64,000 bases of DNA from Hyphomicrobiales bacterium (GCA_900473795.1 UCMT01000044.1:62001-126000); one strand, 5' to 3'. Positions 8,808-18,143 are shown, counted from the stretch's first letter. Notes: generated by a model not told the origin, from the letters alone. Translations and numbers: made by a program.

Positions 8808-9890
8808 ATGAACGACCTGATTTCCATTCCCTGCGTTCTGATGCGAGGCGGCACCTCCAAAGGACCGTTCTTTCTCGCATCCGACCTTCCGTCGGATTCG
8901 CGTCAACGCGATCAGATTCTGCTTTCGGTCATGGGATCCGGTCATCCTCTGCAGATCGATGGCATCGGCGGAGGCAACCCCGTTACCAGCAAGGTTGCCA
9001 TCGTCGGCCCGGCAACCGTGTCCGATGCCGATGTGGATTATCTGTTCGCCCAGGTCCGCATCGACCAACAGTTCGTGGATACCTCGCCCAACTGTGGAAA
9101 TATGCTGGCGGCCGTCGGGCCGTTCGCGATCGAGGCCGGCCTGGTCAAGGCGGTGACGGGCGTAACCCGCGTGCGCATTCACAACGTCAATACCGGCAAA
9201 CTCATCGAAGCGGAGGTTCCGACCCCCGATGGCGGCGTTGCCTATATGGGAGATGCCTCGATCGACGGCGTGCCCGGCAATGCTGCGCCGATCGCGCTGA
9301 CCTTCTTGGACGCGGCCGGGGCACGCACCGGCAAGCTTTTCCCCACCGGCAACCCGCGCGACAGGATCGATGGCATCGATGTGACCTGCATCGATTGCGC
9401 GATGCCGATGATGCTGCTCGAGGCCGCCGCCCTCGGTGTGACGGGCAATGAAACGGCTGCCCAGCTCAATGCCAACGGCACATTGCTGCAGCGGCTCGAA
9501 ACGCTAAGGCTTGAGGCCGGCCGGCGCATGGGCATGGGCGATGTCAGCAATCAGGTAACGCCAAAACCGGTGCTGATCGCCAGGCCCGACAACGGCGGCG
9601 ATCTCCGCGTGCGCTATTTCATGCCGCACCAGTGCCACCCGTCTCTCGCCACGACCGGCGCGGTTGGGATTGCCACGGCCTGCATCAGCGACGGAACCGT
9701 CGCCGCGCAGCTGATCGGCGACCGCAAGCCGCCGGTCCTCCTTATTCTGGAACATCCAAGCGGTCGTTTGGAAGTAAAACTGGATACCCGCGACGGCAAG
9801 ACAGTCGCCGGAATCCTGCGGACGGCCCGACGCCTCTTCGAGGGCCGGGTCTTTGCAAAACCTATCGTGCAAATGGTTTGCGCGGCATAA
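8808..9890 (+). CDS. PrpF/GalD-family isomerase (4-oxalomesaconate tautomerase-like)
   Basis: A 360-aa PrpF-family protein of the diaminopimelate-epimerase fold. Diagnostic stretches are MRGGTSKGPFF near the N-terminus, GGGNPVTSKVAIVG, and SPNCGNMLAAVGPFA with its conserved cysteine. The family includes PrpF (2-methylaconitate isomerase) and GalD (4-oxalomesaconate tautomerase of gallate/protocatechuate meta-cleavage). No prp genes are nearby, and the LysR/ABC context favours a GalD-like role in aromatic or polycarboxylate catabolism. The start at 8808 is chosen from family N-termini; a frame opening at 8772 is less likely. Confidence 0.85.
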   Translation: MNDLISIPCVLMRGGTSKGPFFLASDLPSDSRQRDQILLSVMGSGHPLQIDGIGGGNPVTSKVAIVGPATVSDADVDYLFAQVRIDQQFVDTSPNCGNMLAAVGPFAIEAGLVKAVTGVTRVRIHNVNTGKLIEAEVPTPDGGVAYMGDASIDGVPGNAAPIALTFLDAAGARTGKLFPTGNPRDRIDGIDVTCIDCAMPMMLLEAAALGVTGNETAAQLNANGTLLQRLETLRLEAGRRMGMGDVSNQVTPKPVLIARPDNGGDLRVRYFMPHQCHPSLATTGAVGIATACISDGTVAAQLIGDRKPPVLLILEHPSGRLEVKLDTRDGKTVAGILRTARRLFEGRVFAKPIVQMVCAA

Positions 9891-9937
9891 TCGAAAGTGG
9901 TTGCCGGGAGGGCGCCACGCATCAGGGAGGAATACAC

Positions 9938-10939
9938 ATGCGTAAAATCATACTCGCCCTTGCGGCAACGGTGGCTTTCGCCGGTTCGGCTTTTGCGGAA
10001 CCCGTCCGCATCAGCGTCGGGTCCTACAACCTCAACAACCTGCCCTTCCCGGTCGCAGCTGGCCTCGGTCTTTACGAGAAGGAAGGTCTTGAGGTGACCG
10101 TCGAAAACTTCGCATCTGGCGGCTCCAAGACGCTGCAGGCCCTCGTTGCCGGCTCGACGGATATCGCTGTCGGCTTCTACGATCATACGATCCAGATGCA
10201 GTCGCAGAACAAGTCGGTCGTCGGCTTTGTCCAGCTTGCGCGCAATTCGGGCCTGGTTTTGGCTGGCGGCAAGGGGGCAACCTTCGATCCGGCAAAACCC
10301 GAGACGATCAAAGGCGCGAAGATCGGTATCACCGCGCCTGGATCCTCTTCCGACTTCTTCGTGCGCTACTACCTGCAGCGCCACAACCTGTCGGCCGACG
10401 ACATCTCGCTGATCGGCGTCGGTTCCGGCGCAGCCGCAGTCGCGGCGCTCGAACAGGGGAAAGTTGATCTTCTGGTCAACTACGATCCCGCGGCGACCTT
10501 TATTGAAGCCAAGGGTGTCGGCAAGATTTTGATCGACGCCCGCAGCGACGAGGGTGCCAAGGAGATCTACGGTGGAATCTACCCGACTTCCGTCCTCTAT
10601 GCGACGCAGGCCTATATCGATGAGAACCCGGGAACCATCCAGAAGGTCACGAACGCGACGGTCAAGGCACTGGCATGGATGAACACCCATAGCGCTGAAG
10701 AGATCGTCGAAAAACTGCCGAAAGAATTCATCTCCGGCGACAGGGATACCTATGTGAAGGCCGTCCAGAATGCCAAACCGATTTTCTCGGTGGACGGCAA
10801 ATTCAGCGAGACCGACACACAGACGCCGCTGGCTGTTCTCAAGAGCTTCAACGAAAAGGTTGCTGCCGCGACAATCGATCTTTCCAAAACCTACACGAAC
10901 GCTTTCGTGGACAAGGTAACGGATAAGACCACCAACTGA
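9938..10939 (+). CDS. ABC transporter substrate-binding protein (SsuA/TauA/NMT1 type)
   Basis: A 333-aa periplasmic binding protein. The signal peptide MRKIILALAATVAFAGSAFA is followed by VRISVGSYNLNNLPFPVAAGLGLYEKEGLEV and the GGSKTLQALVAG and GITAPGSSSDFFVRYYL stretches typical of the nitrate/sulfonate/taurine binding family. A GGGAGG site at 9925-9930 supports the start. It is co-transcribed with an ATPase and a permease and probably imports an organic anion whose breakdown uses the adjacent tautomerase; the ligand is unknown. Confidence 0.92.
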   Translation: MRKIILALAATVAFAGSAFAEPVRISVGSYNLNNLPFPVAAGLGLYEKEGLEVTVENFASGGSKTLQALVAGSTDIAVGFYDHTIQMQSQNKSVVGFVQLARNSGLVLAGGKGATFDPAKPETIKGAKIGITAPGSSSDFFVRYYLQRHNLSADDISLIGVGSGAAAVAALEQGKVDLLVNYDPAATFIEAKGVGKILIDARSDEGAKEIYGGIYPTSVLYATQAYIDENPGTIQKVTNATVKALAWMNTHSAEEIVEKLPKEFISGDRDTYVKAVQNAKPIFSVDGKFSETDTQTPLAVLKSFNEKVAAATIDLSKTYTNAFVDKVTDKTTN

Positions 10940-10954
10940 TCTTAGGAGGAGGCC

Positions 10955-11785
10955 ATGTCTTTGGCTGTCGTAAACCCCATGCCTATCCAGACGGGACGGC
11001 AAAACGCAAAATCGATGGTTTCGATCGACGCCGTGACAATGTCGTTTGGTTCCTATGTCGCGGTACAGGACGTCAATCTCACGGTGGCCGATGGTGAGTT
11101 TCTCGCCATCGTCGGCCCGACCGGTTGCGGAAAGAGCACCATTTTGAACGCGATCGCCGGGCTTTTGAAACCCGCGAGTGGAACGGTGTCGATTGACGGC
11201 ACGCCGGTAAAGGGCGTGCAGAACGACATTGGCTATCTCTTCCAGCAGGACGCGCTGCTTCCGTGGAAGACATCCATCGAGAATGTCGAGCTCGGTCTGA
11301 TGTTCAGGGGTGTTGCAGCCGCTGAGCGCCGCGAGCGTTCGATGAGTTGGCTTGCCAAGGTCGGGCTGAAGGGCTTCGAACACCGCTATCCGCATCAACT
11401 GTCCGGCGGCCAGCGCAAACGTGTCCAGATGGCGCAAGCCCTCATTGCCGGTCCGAAGGTGATCCTGATGGACGAGCCCTTCTCCGCGCTCGATATCCAC
11501 ACGCGGCACCTGATGCAGAATGAGTTGCTGCGCCTTTGGCAGGAAGAACGTCGCGCCGTGGTCATGATCACGCACGACCTTGAAGAGGCAATCGCGCTTG
11601 GAGACCGCGTCGCCATTCTGGCCGCCGGTCCTCGTTCGCGGGTCATCGAGAGTTTCCCGGTCGATCTTGAGCGGCCACGGGATGTGGCCGAGATCAAACT
11701 CGATCCACGCTTTATGGATCTGTATCGCAATATCTGGGCGTCCCTGCGCGGCGAAGTGGAGAAAAGCTATGAACGTCGTGACTGA
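10955..11785 (+). CDS. ABC transporter ATP-binding protein (TauB/SsuB type)
   Basis: A 276-aa ATPase. Walker A GPTGCGKST, Q-loop YLFQQDALLPWKT, signature LSGGQRKRVQMAQAL, Walker B ILMDEPFSALD and switch ITHDLEEA are all intact. AGGAGGAGG precedes the ATG. It overlaps the permease gene by 17 bp, indicating translational coupling. Confidence 0.93.
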   Translation: MSLAVVNPMPIQTGRQNAKSMVSIDAVTMSFGSYVAVQDVNLTVADGEFLAIVGPTGCGKSTILNAIAGLLKPASGTVSIDGTPVKGVQNDIGYLFQQDALLPWKTSIENVELGLMFRGVAAAERRERSMSWLAKVGLKGFEHRYPHQLSGGQRKRVQMAQALIAGPKVILMDEPFSALDIHTRHLMQNELLRLWQEERRAVVMITHDLEEAIALGDRVAILAAGPRSRVIESFPVDLERPRDVAEIKLDPRFMDLYRNIWASLRGEVEKSYERRD

Positions 11786-12545
11786 ACGCATTATCCAGCT
11801 CGGCATGCTGGTTTTTATCCTCGGCGGCTGGCAGCTCGGCGTAACGGCCGGCTTCATCGATGTATTCTTCTTCCCGGCACCCCTCGATATCTTCAACCAG
11901 ATCGTGAGCTGGATTGTTGACCCGGGCTTTTACAAACATGTCTCGATAACCCTGACGGAAACAGTGCTCGGTTACATCATCGGCACGGGTCTTGGTGTCG
12001 CCGCCGGTGTCTGGCTCGGCCTCAGCCGTAGCGCCGCCCGGATCCTCGATCCGTTCATCAAGGGTCTTAACGCCATTCCGCGCGTCGTGCTTGCACCGAT
12101 TTTCGTTCTTTGGCTTGGGCTCGGCCTTTGGTCGAAGGTGGCGCTTGCGGTAACGCTTGTGTTCTTCATCACCTTCTTCAACGCCATGCAGGGTGTGCGC
12201 GAAGTGAACCCGGTGGTCCTCGCAAATGCAAGGATCCTCGGGGCCAAACGTTCCGATCTGTTGCGGCATGTCTATTTTCCAGCGGCGGCCAGCTGGATTT
12301 TGTCCTCCCTTCGCACGTCGGTCGGCTTCGCGGTGGTCGGCGCCATCATTGGTGAATATCTCGGCTCCTCTGCTGGGCTTGGTTATCTGATAGCGCAGGC
12401 GGAAGGCAACTTCGACGCGGTCGGCGTGTTTGCCGGCATCATCATCCTGGCAATGTTCGTGCTCATCATCGACCGAATTCTCGATGTTCTGGAAGGCCGA
12501 CTTATCAAGTGGAGACCGAACGCCGCGGAAGAGAGAGCGGCGTAA
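11769..12545 (+). CDS. ABC transporter permease (TauC/SsuC type)
   Basis: A 258-aa inner-membrane protein with about six hydrophobic segments and the EAA-like loop ANARILGAKRSDLLRHVYFP. It is the channel subunit of the importer encoded at 9938-11785. The ATG at 11769 lies inside the end of the ATPase gene. The frame opens further upstream, but that part is antisense-free ATPase coding sequence and not permease. Confidence 0.92.
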   Translation: MNVVTERIIQLGMLVFILGGWQLGVTAGFIDVFFFPAPLDIFNQIVSWIVDPGFYKHVSITLTETVLGYIIGTGLGVAAGVWLGLSRSAARILDPFIKGLNAIPRVVLAPIFVLWLGLGLWSKVALAVTLVFFITFFNAMQGVREVNPVVLANARILGAKRSDLLRHVYFPAAASWILSSLRTSVGFAVVGAIIGEYLGSSAGLGYLIAQAEGNFDAVGVFAGIIILAMFVLIIDRILDVLEGRLIKWRPNAAEERAA

Positions 12546-12575
12546 CTAACCGGGGTCCAGCTTTCATGTAAGTTG

Positions 12576-12610
12576 GAATGGGGTGCCGCCATCGGAACCC
12601 CATTCTTTTT
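12576..12610 (+). terminator. Rho-independent terminator of the TauABC-like operon
   Basis: Stem GAATGGGGT (12576-12584) / ACCCCATTC (12597-12605) with a 12-nt loop followed directly by TTTTT (12606-12610), 31 bp after the permease stop codon. Confidence 0.85.
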
Positions 12611-12846
12611 CGGCATTAAGTTCGAACGGGTAACCAACACCCGATTGATGAGATGAATCAAAGTGCTAAAATCGTAGGCGTTTCTGAGCAGCCATCGTTT
12701 AGTCCCCCCATTGAATTGGGCCAGCACCCCCAAGCTCTCGCTCTAAATCCAAAACAGTGATGGTCGCCTTGAGATCCCATCAGGGGTGAGTAGCGGCCTG
12801 CACCGTGGCAGAGTGAGGTCGCTAGAAAACTCTCTGGAGGCCAATC

Positions 12847-14013
12847 ATGCCGATAACAGCAGATCAAACTCAAGCGCAGACCACTACCCCCGTCGATCTT
12901 GGCGCAATATTCGTCTCGTTGGAATTGAGTAAATCGACGTGGCTGGTGACAGCTCTGTCACCTGGCAGCGAGAAGATGTCCCGCCACACCGTTACTGGAG
13001 GGGATATCGCCGGCTTGTTCGCATGCTTTGCAACGCTTCGTCAGAAAGCCACTCGGCGAAAGAACATACTTTATCCACTGGTAGTGATCCAAGAGGCCGG
13101 GCTGGATGGCTTCTGGCTGGGGCGAGTGCTTAGCAAAGAAGCATGGATCGAGAGCCACATTGTAGAAGCCGCATCAATTGCCATGCCGCGCCGGCATCGC
13201 CGGGCGAAGACCGACCGCATCGACGGCGAAACGCTGATCCGCGCTTTGATGGCATGGAAACGTGGCGAGCCTCGTGCGTGCTCGATGGTCAAACTTCTCA
13301 CACCCGAGGAAGATGACAACCGACGGATCGGGCGGGAGCGGAAAACTCTGATTGCGGAGCGTGTCTTCCACGTCAATCGCATAAAGGGCCTACTCTTCAC
13401 GCAAGGAATTCGAGAATACCAACCTGTCAATCGAGATCGCCGCCAACGTCTGGAAGAACTTCGGACTGGCGATGGTCGGCCGCTCTCAAAGCATTTGAAA
13501 GGGGAAATCTGCAGAGAACTCGATCGCCTCGAATTGTTGCTCACACAAATCAAGGCTGTTGAAGCCGAGCGAGATGCCTTGATCGTTCAGGAGACGCCGG
13601 AAACGCCGAAAGAAGCGACCGCTCTTTTAGGCATCAAAGGAATAGGGCCGGAATTCGCTACAATACTCTACACGGAGGGCCTGTTCCGACACTTCGACAA
13701 TCGACGCCAAATCGCATCTTACGCAGGTCTTGCCCCCTCCCCCTGGCAAAGCGGTAACGTCAATCGCGAACAGGGCGTGTCTAAGGCGGGAAATCCGCGT
13801 TTGCGAGCCACCATGGTCGAGCTCGCCTGGCTATGGTTGCGACATCAACCGAAATCGACATTAACATTATGGTTCAAAGAACGCATCGCGCGGAACGCCG
13901 GCCGCTTAAAGACGCCGATGATCGTTGCGCTCGCGCGTAAGCTGCTCGTGGCCCTCTGGAAGTATGTGAGCTCCGGCGTCGTGATCGAAGGTGCAGTCAT
14001 GAAGAACGCCTGA
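12847..14013 (+). CDS. IS110-family transposase
   Basis: A 388-aa DEDD recombinase. An RuvC-like N-terminal domain carries Glu26 in VSLELSK (most relatives have Asp), Glu83 in VIQEAG and Asp123/Asp126 in AKTDRIDGETL. A coiled region follows, then the transposase-20 domain with a helix-hairpin-helix (LLGIKGIGPEFA), SYAGLAPSPWQSG and the nucleophile-region serine Ser312 in GVSKAGNPRLR. This family inserts by RNA-guided recombination using an RNA encoded in its own non-coding flank. GGAGG sits upstream of the ATG. It appears full-length and intact. Confidence 0.93.
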   Translation: MPITADQTQAQTTTPVDLGAIFVSLELSKSTWLVTALSPGSEKMSRHTVTGGDIAGLFACFATLRQKATRRKNILYPLVVIQEAGLDGFWLGRVLSKEAWIESHIVEAASIAMPRRHRRAKTDRIDGETLIRALMAWKRGEPRACSMVKLLTPEEDDNRRIGRERKTLIAERVFHVNRIKGLLFTQGIREYQPVNRDRRQRLEELRTGDGRPLSKHLKGEICRELDRLELLLTQIKAVEAERDALIVQETPETPKEATALLGIKGIGPEFATILYTEGLFRHFDNRRQIASYAGLAPSPWQSGNVNREQGVSKAGNPRLRATMVELAWLWLRHQPKSTLTLWFKERIARNAGRLKTPMIVALARKLLVALWKYVSSGVVIEGAVMKNA

Positions 14014-14109
14014 AGCCGGAAGTGCCTGTGAAAAGCAAATTCCAATCCTCAGGGCCTGATCAGTCCTGACGGATCCAGGTGAACGTGTGATCCTTTTGGC
14101 TTTAACCGC

Positions 14110-14300
14110 CGACCTTGAGTTTGGCCCCGTTCTCGTGAGCCCGTGCCCGTCGAAAGCGGGATAATGGTGCAGCCGCGTGAGAGCGGCGACCGCATGTGAG
14201 GTTGTATTGGCCCGAGAACCGGGCCGGTAATTGCTATGGGCTCAGACCGTGGATCCGCCTACGAAGGAGAAATTCGATGCCACTCGAATGAACAATTGAC
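14110..14300 (+). ncRNA. candidate bridge/seeker RNA of the IS110-family element
   Basis: Three clean hairpins lie in a row downstream of the transposase: CCCG/CGGG (14146-14149 with 14157-14160), GCCGC/GCGGC (14172-14176 with 14183-14187) and GGCCCG/CGGGCC (14209-14214 with 14220-14225). IS1111-group elements are known to encode their guide RNA on this side. Transcript ends and guide loops cannot be fixed by eye. Confidence 0.5.
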
Positions 14301-14310
14301 AAAAATCCTG

Positions 14311-14531
14311 ATGTGAAGGGATCAGAACCGTCGACCCTGTTGTTACAACGTCCATCAGTGTCAAATTCTCTAACCCGGACATGAATTTGGTCTGGGTTGA
14401 ATGACCGGTTCGGGGCCGCTTGCGGACCGTCTGCTTCCAGAGCACCGCTGCGAACACCAGACATCTCTGACCCAGAAAAACGCCGACCAGCGATGCCGAT
14501 GTAACACTGAGCAAGACCTGGCCCTGGCCGC
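14311..14531. other. intergenic region between the IS110 element and the MFS gene
   Basis: About 220 bp. Short minus-strand frames here have no family resemblance and poor starts. I see nothing further that I can support. Confidence 0.4.
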
Positions 14532-15761
14532 TCAATGCTGAATGGTTTCGGCCACGACAGTTCGCTTCTCCAGTAGGGTCACGCCAAAGATCACCAGTCC
14601 GACCAAGGTGAGGGCGAAGCCGGCCCAGACTGCCGAGAGAAGACCGTATCCAGCGGCGATCGCGGCACCACCAGCCGCGGCACCGACCGCATTGGCGACA
14701 TTGAGCGAGGCGAGGTTCATTGCGCCCATCAGGCTCGGGGCTTCGGGAGCGAACTTGGTCAGGCGAACCTGGATGGTGGGGATGGCGGCCATCATGGCGG
14801 CGCCGACACCGAACATGGCTGGGAAGAAGATAAAGGGGTTGGAACCGCCGACAGCCAGGATGGCTATGATGACGAGGGCACTGCCGAAACCGATGACAAT
14901 GCCGCGAGCCGGATAGAGGTCTGCGAGCTTGCCGCCATAGACATTGCCGGCGGTCATGCCGATGCCGAACACTGTGAGCGCCACCGGGATCATTTCAGGG
15001 GCAAGGCGGACGGTGTCAGTGACCATGGGGGCGATGAAGGTATAGACCGCGAAGATGCTGGCTACACCAAGGGCCGCGACGAGCATGACACCCCAGACCG
15101 AACCCTTGCGTAGCGACGACAGTTCTTGGATGACCGGGACACCGTCAAGCGCCTTGGTGCGCGGCACCCACTGCCAGATTGCGCCGAAAGCGACCAGAGA
15201 GAAGGTAGCCACCGCGAGATAGGTTTCGCGCCAGCCAATGGTCTGGCCGAGGAATGTGGCAAGCGGCGAGCCGACAATCGTTGCGACAGTCAGGCCAGTC
15301 ATGACGATGGCGAAGGCTTTGCCTGCATGGCCGGGGCCGACGATATAGGAAGCGACCACGGCGCCAGCGCCGAAATAAGCGCCCTGTGGCACGCCGCTGA
15401 TGAAGCGGGCCAACATCAGGAAGCCGAGGTTGGAAGCAATTGCAGAGAGAACGTTGCCGGCGATGAACAGACCCATCAGCAAAAGCAGCAGCGTTCGGCG
15501 ATTGAGCCGGGCAGCGGCTAGGGTGACGAAGGGAGCGCCGAGGACGACGCCGAAAGCATAGGCCTCGATGGCGTGGGTAGCATCCGGAACGCTGATGCCG
15601 AGGCTGTCGGAAAAGAGCTGGATGATGCCCATGCTGGCAAATTCCGACGTGCCGATCGAGAAACTGCCGAGCGCAAGAGCCAGGAGCGTCAGCTTCTGCG
15701 AACGGGCGGCAGTGTCTGCTACGGAGGGGGCGATGATCTGGGTTTCCGAGGTGATGGACAT
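14532..15761 (-). CDS. MFS transporter, DHA1 drug/arabinose efflux type
   Basis: A 409-aa protein with about 12 hydrophobic segments and the family patterns ALGSFSIGTSEFASMG in TM1 and RFISGVPQGAYFGAGAVVA, typical of AraJ/YdhP-like exporters. It is a proton-driven inner-membrane exporter of sugars or drugs. It is divergent from the LysR gene at 15984, which probably regulates it. The 222-bp gap between them holds the promoters. Confidence 0.9.
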   Translation of the reverse strand: MSITSETQIIAPSVADTAARSQKLTLLALALGSFSIGTSEFASMGIIQLFSDSLGISVPDATHAIEAYAFGVVLGAPFVTLAAARLNRRTLLLLLMGLFIAGNVLSAIASNLGFLMLARFISGVPQGAYFGAGAVVASYIVGPGHAGKAFAIVMTGLTVATIVGSPLATFLGQTIGWRETYLAVATFSLVAFGAIWQWVPRTKALDGVPVIQELSSLRKGSVWGVMLVAALGVASIFAVYTFIAPMVTDTVRLAPEMIPVALTVFGIGMTAGNVYGGKLADLYPARGIVIGFGSALVIIAILAVGGSNPFIFFPAMFGVGAAMMAAIPTIQVRLTKFAPEAPSLMGAMNLASLNVANAVGAAAGGAAIAAGYGLLSAVWAGFALTLVGLVIFGVTLLEKRTVVAETIQH

Positions 15762-15983
15762 TGGGGTGATCCTTCAGGGAGCGATTGGTGAAAGTCGTTT
15801 GGCGGAACTCAAAACCGCGTGTTGTGTGAGGACATGGATCTCACGTCCGGCCGGACCGCTGTAGCCAGGTCGTGTTCTCACGATTTGAGAAGAAAATTCA
15901 CAGATGGCTCTGCCTAGCCAGAGACAGCGCCCGTATCAGCGGCTATTGTCGGCCCCACTTTTAGGCTGGAGCGGGGTGGCGGC

Positions 15984-16919
15984 ATGGACAACAGGGCCGG
16001 TGAGGCAATGGTTTTCGTTCAGGTCGTCGAGGCCGGCAGCTTTTCCGAGGCTGCCCGGCTGCTGATGATGACGCCATCGACGGTCTCTAAGCTTGTAGCG
16101 CGGCTGGAGACCCGGTTGGGCGTCCGGCTTGTGGAGCGCTCGACGCGGCGGCTGGTTCTCACCAAGGAAGGTGAGTTTTACTACGAACGCAGTCAGCAAC
16201 TGCTCGCCGATCTCAACGAAACGGAGCAGCAGATCGCGCAGGGCGGCGCCGAGCCGGAGGGTTTGATCCGGGTAAGCTCGTCGGTCACCTTCGGCGTAGC
16301 GGCACTGGAGCCTATCCTGCCGGAATTCTGGCAGTCCTATCCGGGCATTGTCGTGGACCTGTCGCTGTCCGACGAAACGGTCGACCTCTATCTCGACCGG
16401 ACCGACGTGGCGATCCGGGTGGGCAAGCTCGCGGACTCCAATCTCATTGCCCGCAAGATCGGCACGACCCGTCGCCGCATCGTCGCCTCGCCCGCCTATC
16501 TCGAAAAATGGGGCGTCCCCGAAGCGCCGGAGGACCTCCTCCGTCACAACTGCCTGGGCTTCAACTTCCGTCGGGCGAACCCGGTATGGCCGATGCGCGA
16601 AGGAGGTCGGATCGTCGAACGAATGCTGAGCGGCTCGCTTCTGGTGAACAATGGCGAAACGATCCGCCGCATGGCGATCGCGGGCGTCGGCATCGGCCGC
16701 ATCGCGGACTACCATGTCCGCGGCCCGATCGCGCGCGGCGAGCTGGTAGAGCTTCTCGCCGACAGCACGGTCAGTGATTTCGACGATATCAACGCGCTCT
16801 ACCGGGGCACGCAGCTCCTGCCGGCGCGCGTACGCGCCTTCCTCGATTTCACGGTACCGCGGATGCAGAAATTCCTTGGCGCCGATCCCCTTGGGGACAC
16901 CGTAGTAACCAACGCCTAA
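15984..16919 (+). CDS. LysR-family transcriptional regulator
   Basis: A 311-aa regulator. The N-terminal helix-turn-helix (FVQVVEAGSFSEAARLLMMTPSTVSKLVARLE) and substrate-binding domain resemble the CrgA/DsdC-like LysR branch that commonly controls a divergent MFS exporter or neighbouring oxidoreductase. It is convergent with the aldo/keto reductase gene (29-bp gap). Confidence 0.9.
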   Translation: MDNRAGEAMVFVQVVEAGSFSEAARLLMMTPSTVSKLVARLETRLGVRLVERSTRRLVLTKEGEFYYERSQQLLADLNETEQQIAQGGAEPEGLIRVSSSVTFGVAALEPILPEFWQSYPGIVVDLSLSDETVDLYLDRTDVAIRVGKLADSNLIARKIGTTRRRIVASPAYLEKWGVPEAPEDLLRHNCLGFNFRRANPVWPMREGGRIVERMLSGSLLVNNGETIRRMAIAGVGIGRIADYHVRGPIARGELVELLADSTVSDFDDINALYRGTQLLPARVRAFLDFTVPRMQKFLGADPLGDTVVTNA

Positions 16920-16948
16920 GCTCTTCTTGAACTTGCAGGCCATGACCT

Positions 16949-17962
16949 TCACTCCAGTGTGGGAAGCGGGGCTTCTAGGTTGACGAGACCGGCCGCGCGA
17001 ATTTCGCCCCAGAAGTCGGCGGGGATCTGTTCCGCCAGTGCAGCGCTGTCTTCGGCGATGCGACCGGGCTTGCTGGCGCCGGGGATGACGGCGGCGACGG
17101 CGGGATGGGCGAGCGCGAATTGCAGGCCTGCAGCCTTCATGCTAATGCCGTGGCGGTCGGCGATGGCCTTGATCCGGGCGACCTTGTCGAGAATCTCTGG
17201 CGTTGCGGGGGCGTATTCGAAGTTCGGGCCGCCGACCAGCGCGCCGGAGCTGTAGGGACCACCGACGACGATGCCGAGACCGCGCCTGACAACTTCGGAC
17301 ATCACACGCTGAAGCGCGCGGTCATGGTCGAGCAGCGTATAGCGGCCGGCGAGCAGGAAGCCATCCGGGCGCGGACCATCCAGCGCCAGCAGCAATTCGA
17401 TCGGCTCGACGCGGTTGACGCCAAGGCCCCAGGCCTTGATCACGCCTTCGTCGCGCAGCCGGTCGAGTGCCTTGAAGGCACCCTTGCGGGCGGTCTCGAA
17501 CACGCTCAGCCATTCGTCGCCATAAAAATCCTGGGCGACGTCATGGACGAAGGCGATGTCGATCTGGTCGGTCTTCAGCCGCTTCAGGCTGTCTTCGATC
17601 GACCGGTACGTGCCGTCTTCTGTGTAGTCGTTGACGATCTTGTTGGGGCGGCCATACTTGAAGACATCGCCCTTCTCGCCGAGGTCGCGGGCGTTGATAT
17701 CCTCGATCTCGTCGAGAATGACGCGGCCGACCTTGGTGCTGATGACATAGTTCTCGCGCGGCTTGCCGGCCAAGGCTTCGCCCATGCGGATCTCGGCCAG
17801 ACCGGCGCCATAAAAGGGCGCGCTATCGTAGTAGCGGATGCCGTCGCTCCAGGCGGCTTCGACCGTGGCCTGCGCTTCGGCTTCCGGAATGTCACGGAAC
17901 ATGTTGCCGAGGGGAGCAGCACCGAAACCGAGCCTGCTGCGGAGAATTTGCTTGAGAGTCAT
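16949..17962 (-). CDS. aldo/keto reductase (D-threo-aldose 1-dehydrogenase-like)
   Basis: A 337-aa (alpha/beta)8 NAD(P)H-dependent oxidoreductase. The catalytic tetrad is visible: Asp and Tyr in YDSAPFYG, Lys in VISTKVGRV and His in IAFVHDVAQ. The C-terminal half carries the cofactor-binding part. LGFGAAPLGNMF at the N-terminus fits the galactose/fucose dehydrogenase branch. The ATG at 17962 follows an AAAGG-type site; the frame upstream of it encodes Ser/Pro-rich sequence without AKR similarity. The substrate is unknown. Confidence 0.9.
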   Translation of the reverse strand: MTLKQILRSRLGFGAAPLGNMFRDIPEAEAQATVEAAWSDGIRYYDSAPFYGAGLAEIRMGEALAGKPRENYVISTKVGRVILDEIEDINARDLGEKGDVFKYGRPNKIVNDYTEDGTYRSIEDSLKRLKTDQIDIAFVHDVAQDFYGDEWLSVFETARKGAFKALDRLRDEGVIKAWGLGVNRVEPIELLLALDGPRPDGFLLAGRYTLLDHDRALQRVMSEVVRRGLGIVVGGPYSSGALVGGPNFEYAPATPEILDKVARIKAIADRHGISMKAAGLQFALAHPAVAAVIPGASKPGRIAEDSAALAEQIPADFWGEIRAAGLVNLEAPLPTLE

Positions 17963-18101
17963 TGTCTTTACCTTTCGTTCTTGGCTGTGTGGACTAGGGC
18001 CCCTGTTGGCAGAAGAGATAGAAGAAGCCCGGTTCAGGCGGTAGCTGGGTGAGGTTCGCAGGAGTTGCGAAGGGAATTCACAGATGGGGTAGGGTCTGCC
18101 C

Positions 18102-18126
18102 CTCTTCTCCCCGCTGGGGAGAGGAG
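18102..18126. repeat. RIME-like intergenic palindrome
   Basis: An 11-bp stem with one G-T pair around a GCT loop: CTTCTCCCC paired with GGGGAGAGG and flanking bases. It lies between two minus-strand genes. The CTTCTCCCCGCTGGGGAGA core is the kind found in Rhizobium intergenic mosaic elements (RIME), and it may also end transcription of the alpha/beta hydrolase gene. Confidence 0.55.
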
Positions 18127-18143
18127 GAGCCTGGGGCACGGCC

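Larger units (their letters stand above)
12690..14310 (+). mobile_element. IS110-family insertion sequence (IS1111-like organisation)
   Basis: A single DEDD transposase gene flanked by about 150 bp of 5' non-coding DNA, shared with the remnant at 7625-7785, and about 300 bp of 3' non-coding DNA holding three successive hairpins. IS110-type elements lack ordinary terminal inverted repeats, so the ends are only approximate. The left limit is set by the similarity to the remnant. The right limit is set near TTGACAAAAATCCTGATGTGAA at 14297-14316, which resembles the outer end of such elements. Confidence 0.7.

Noticed and set aside
9614-11896. A 760-aa open frame on the minus strand across the TauABC-like operon
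   Set aside because: It is antisense to three clear ABC genes, and the translation has no domain, low complexity runs and no initiation signal. GC-rich codon bias creates such frames.
14242-14535. 97-aa minus-strand frame between the IS110 element and the MFS gene
   Set aside because: It overlaps the 3' flank of the IS and the start of other structure, and shows no recognisable domain.
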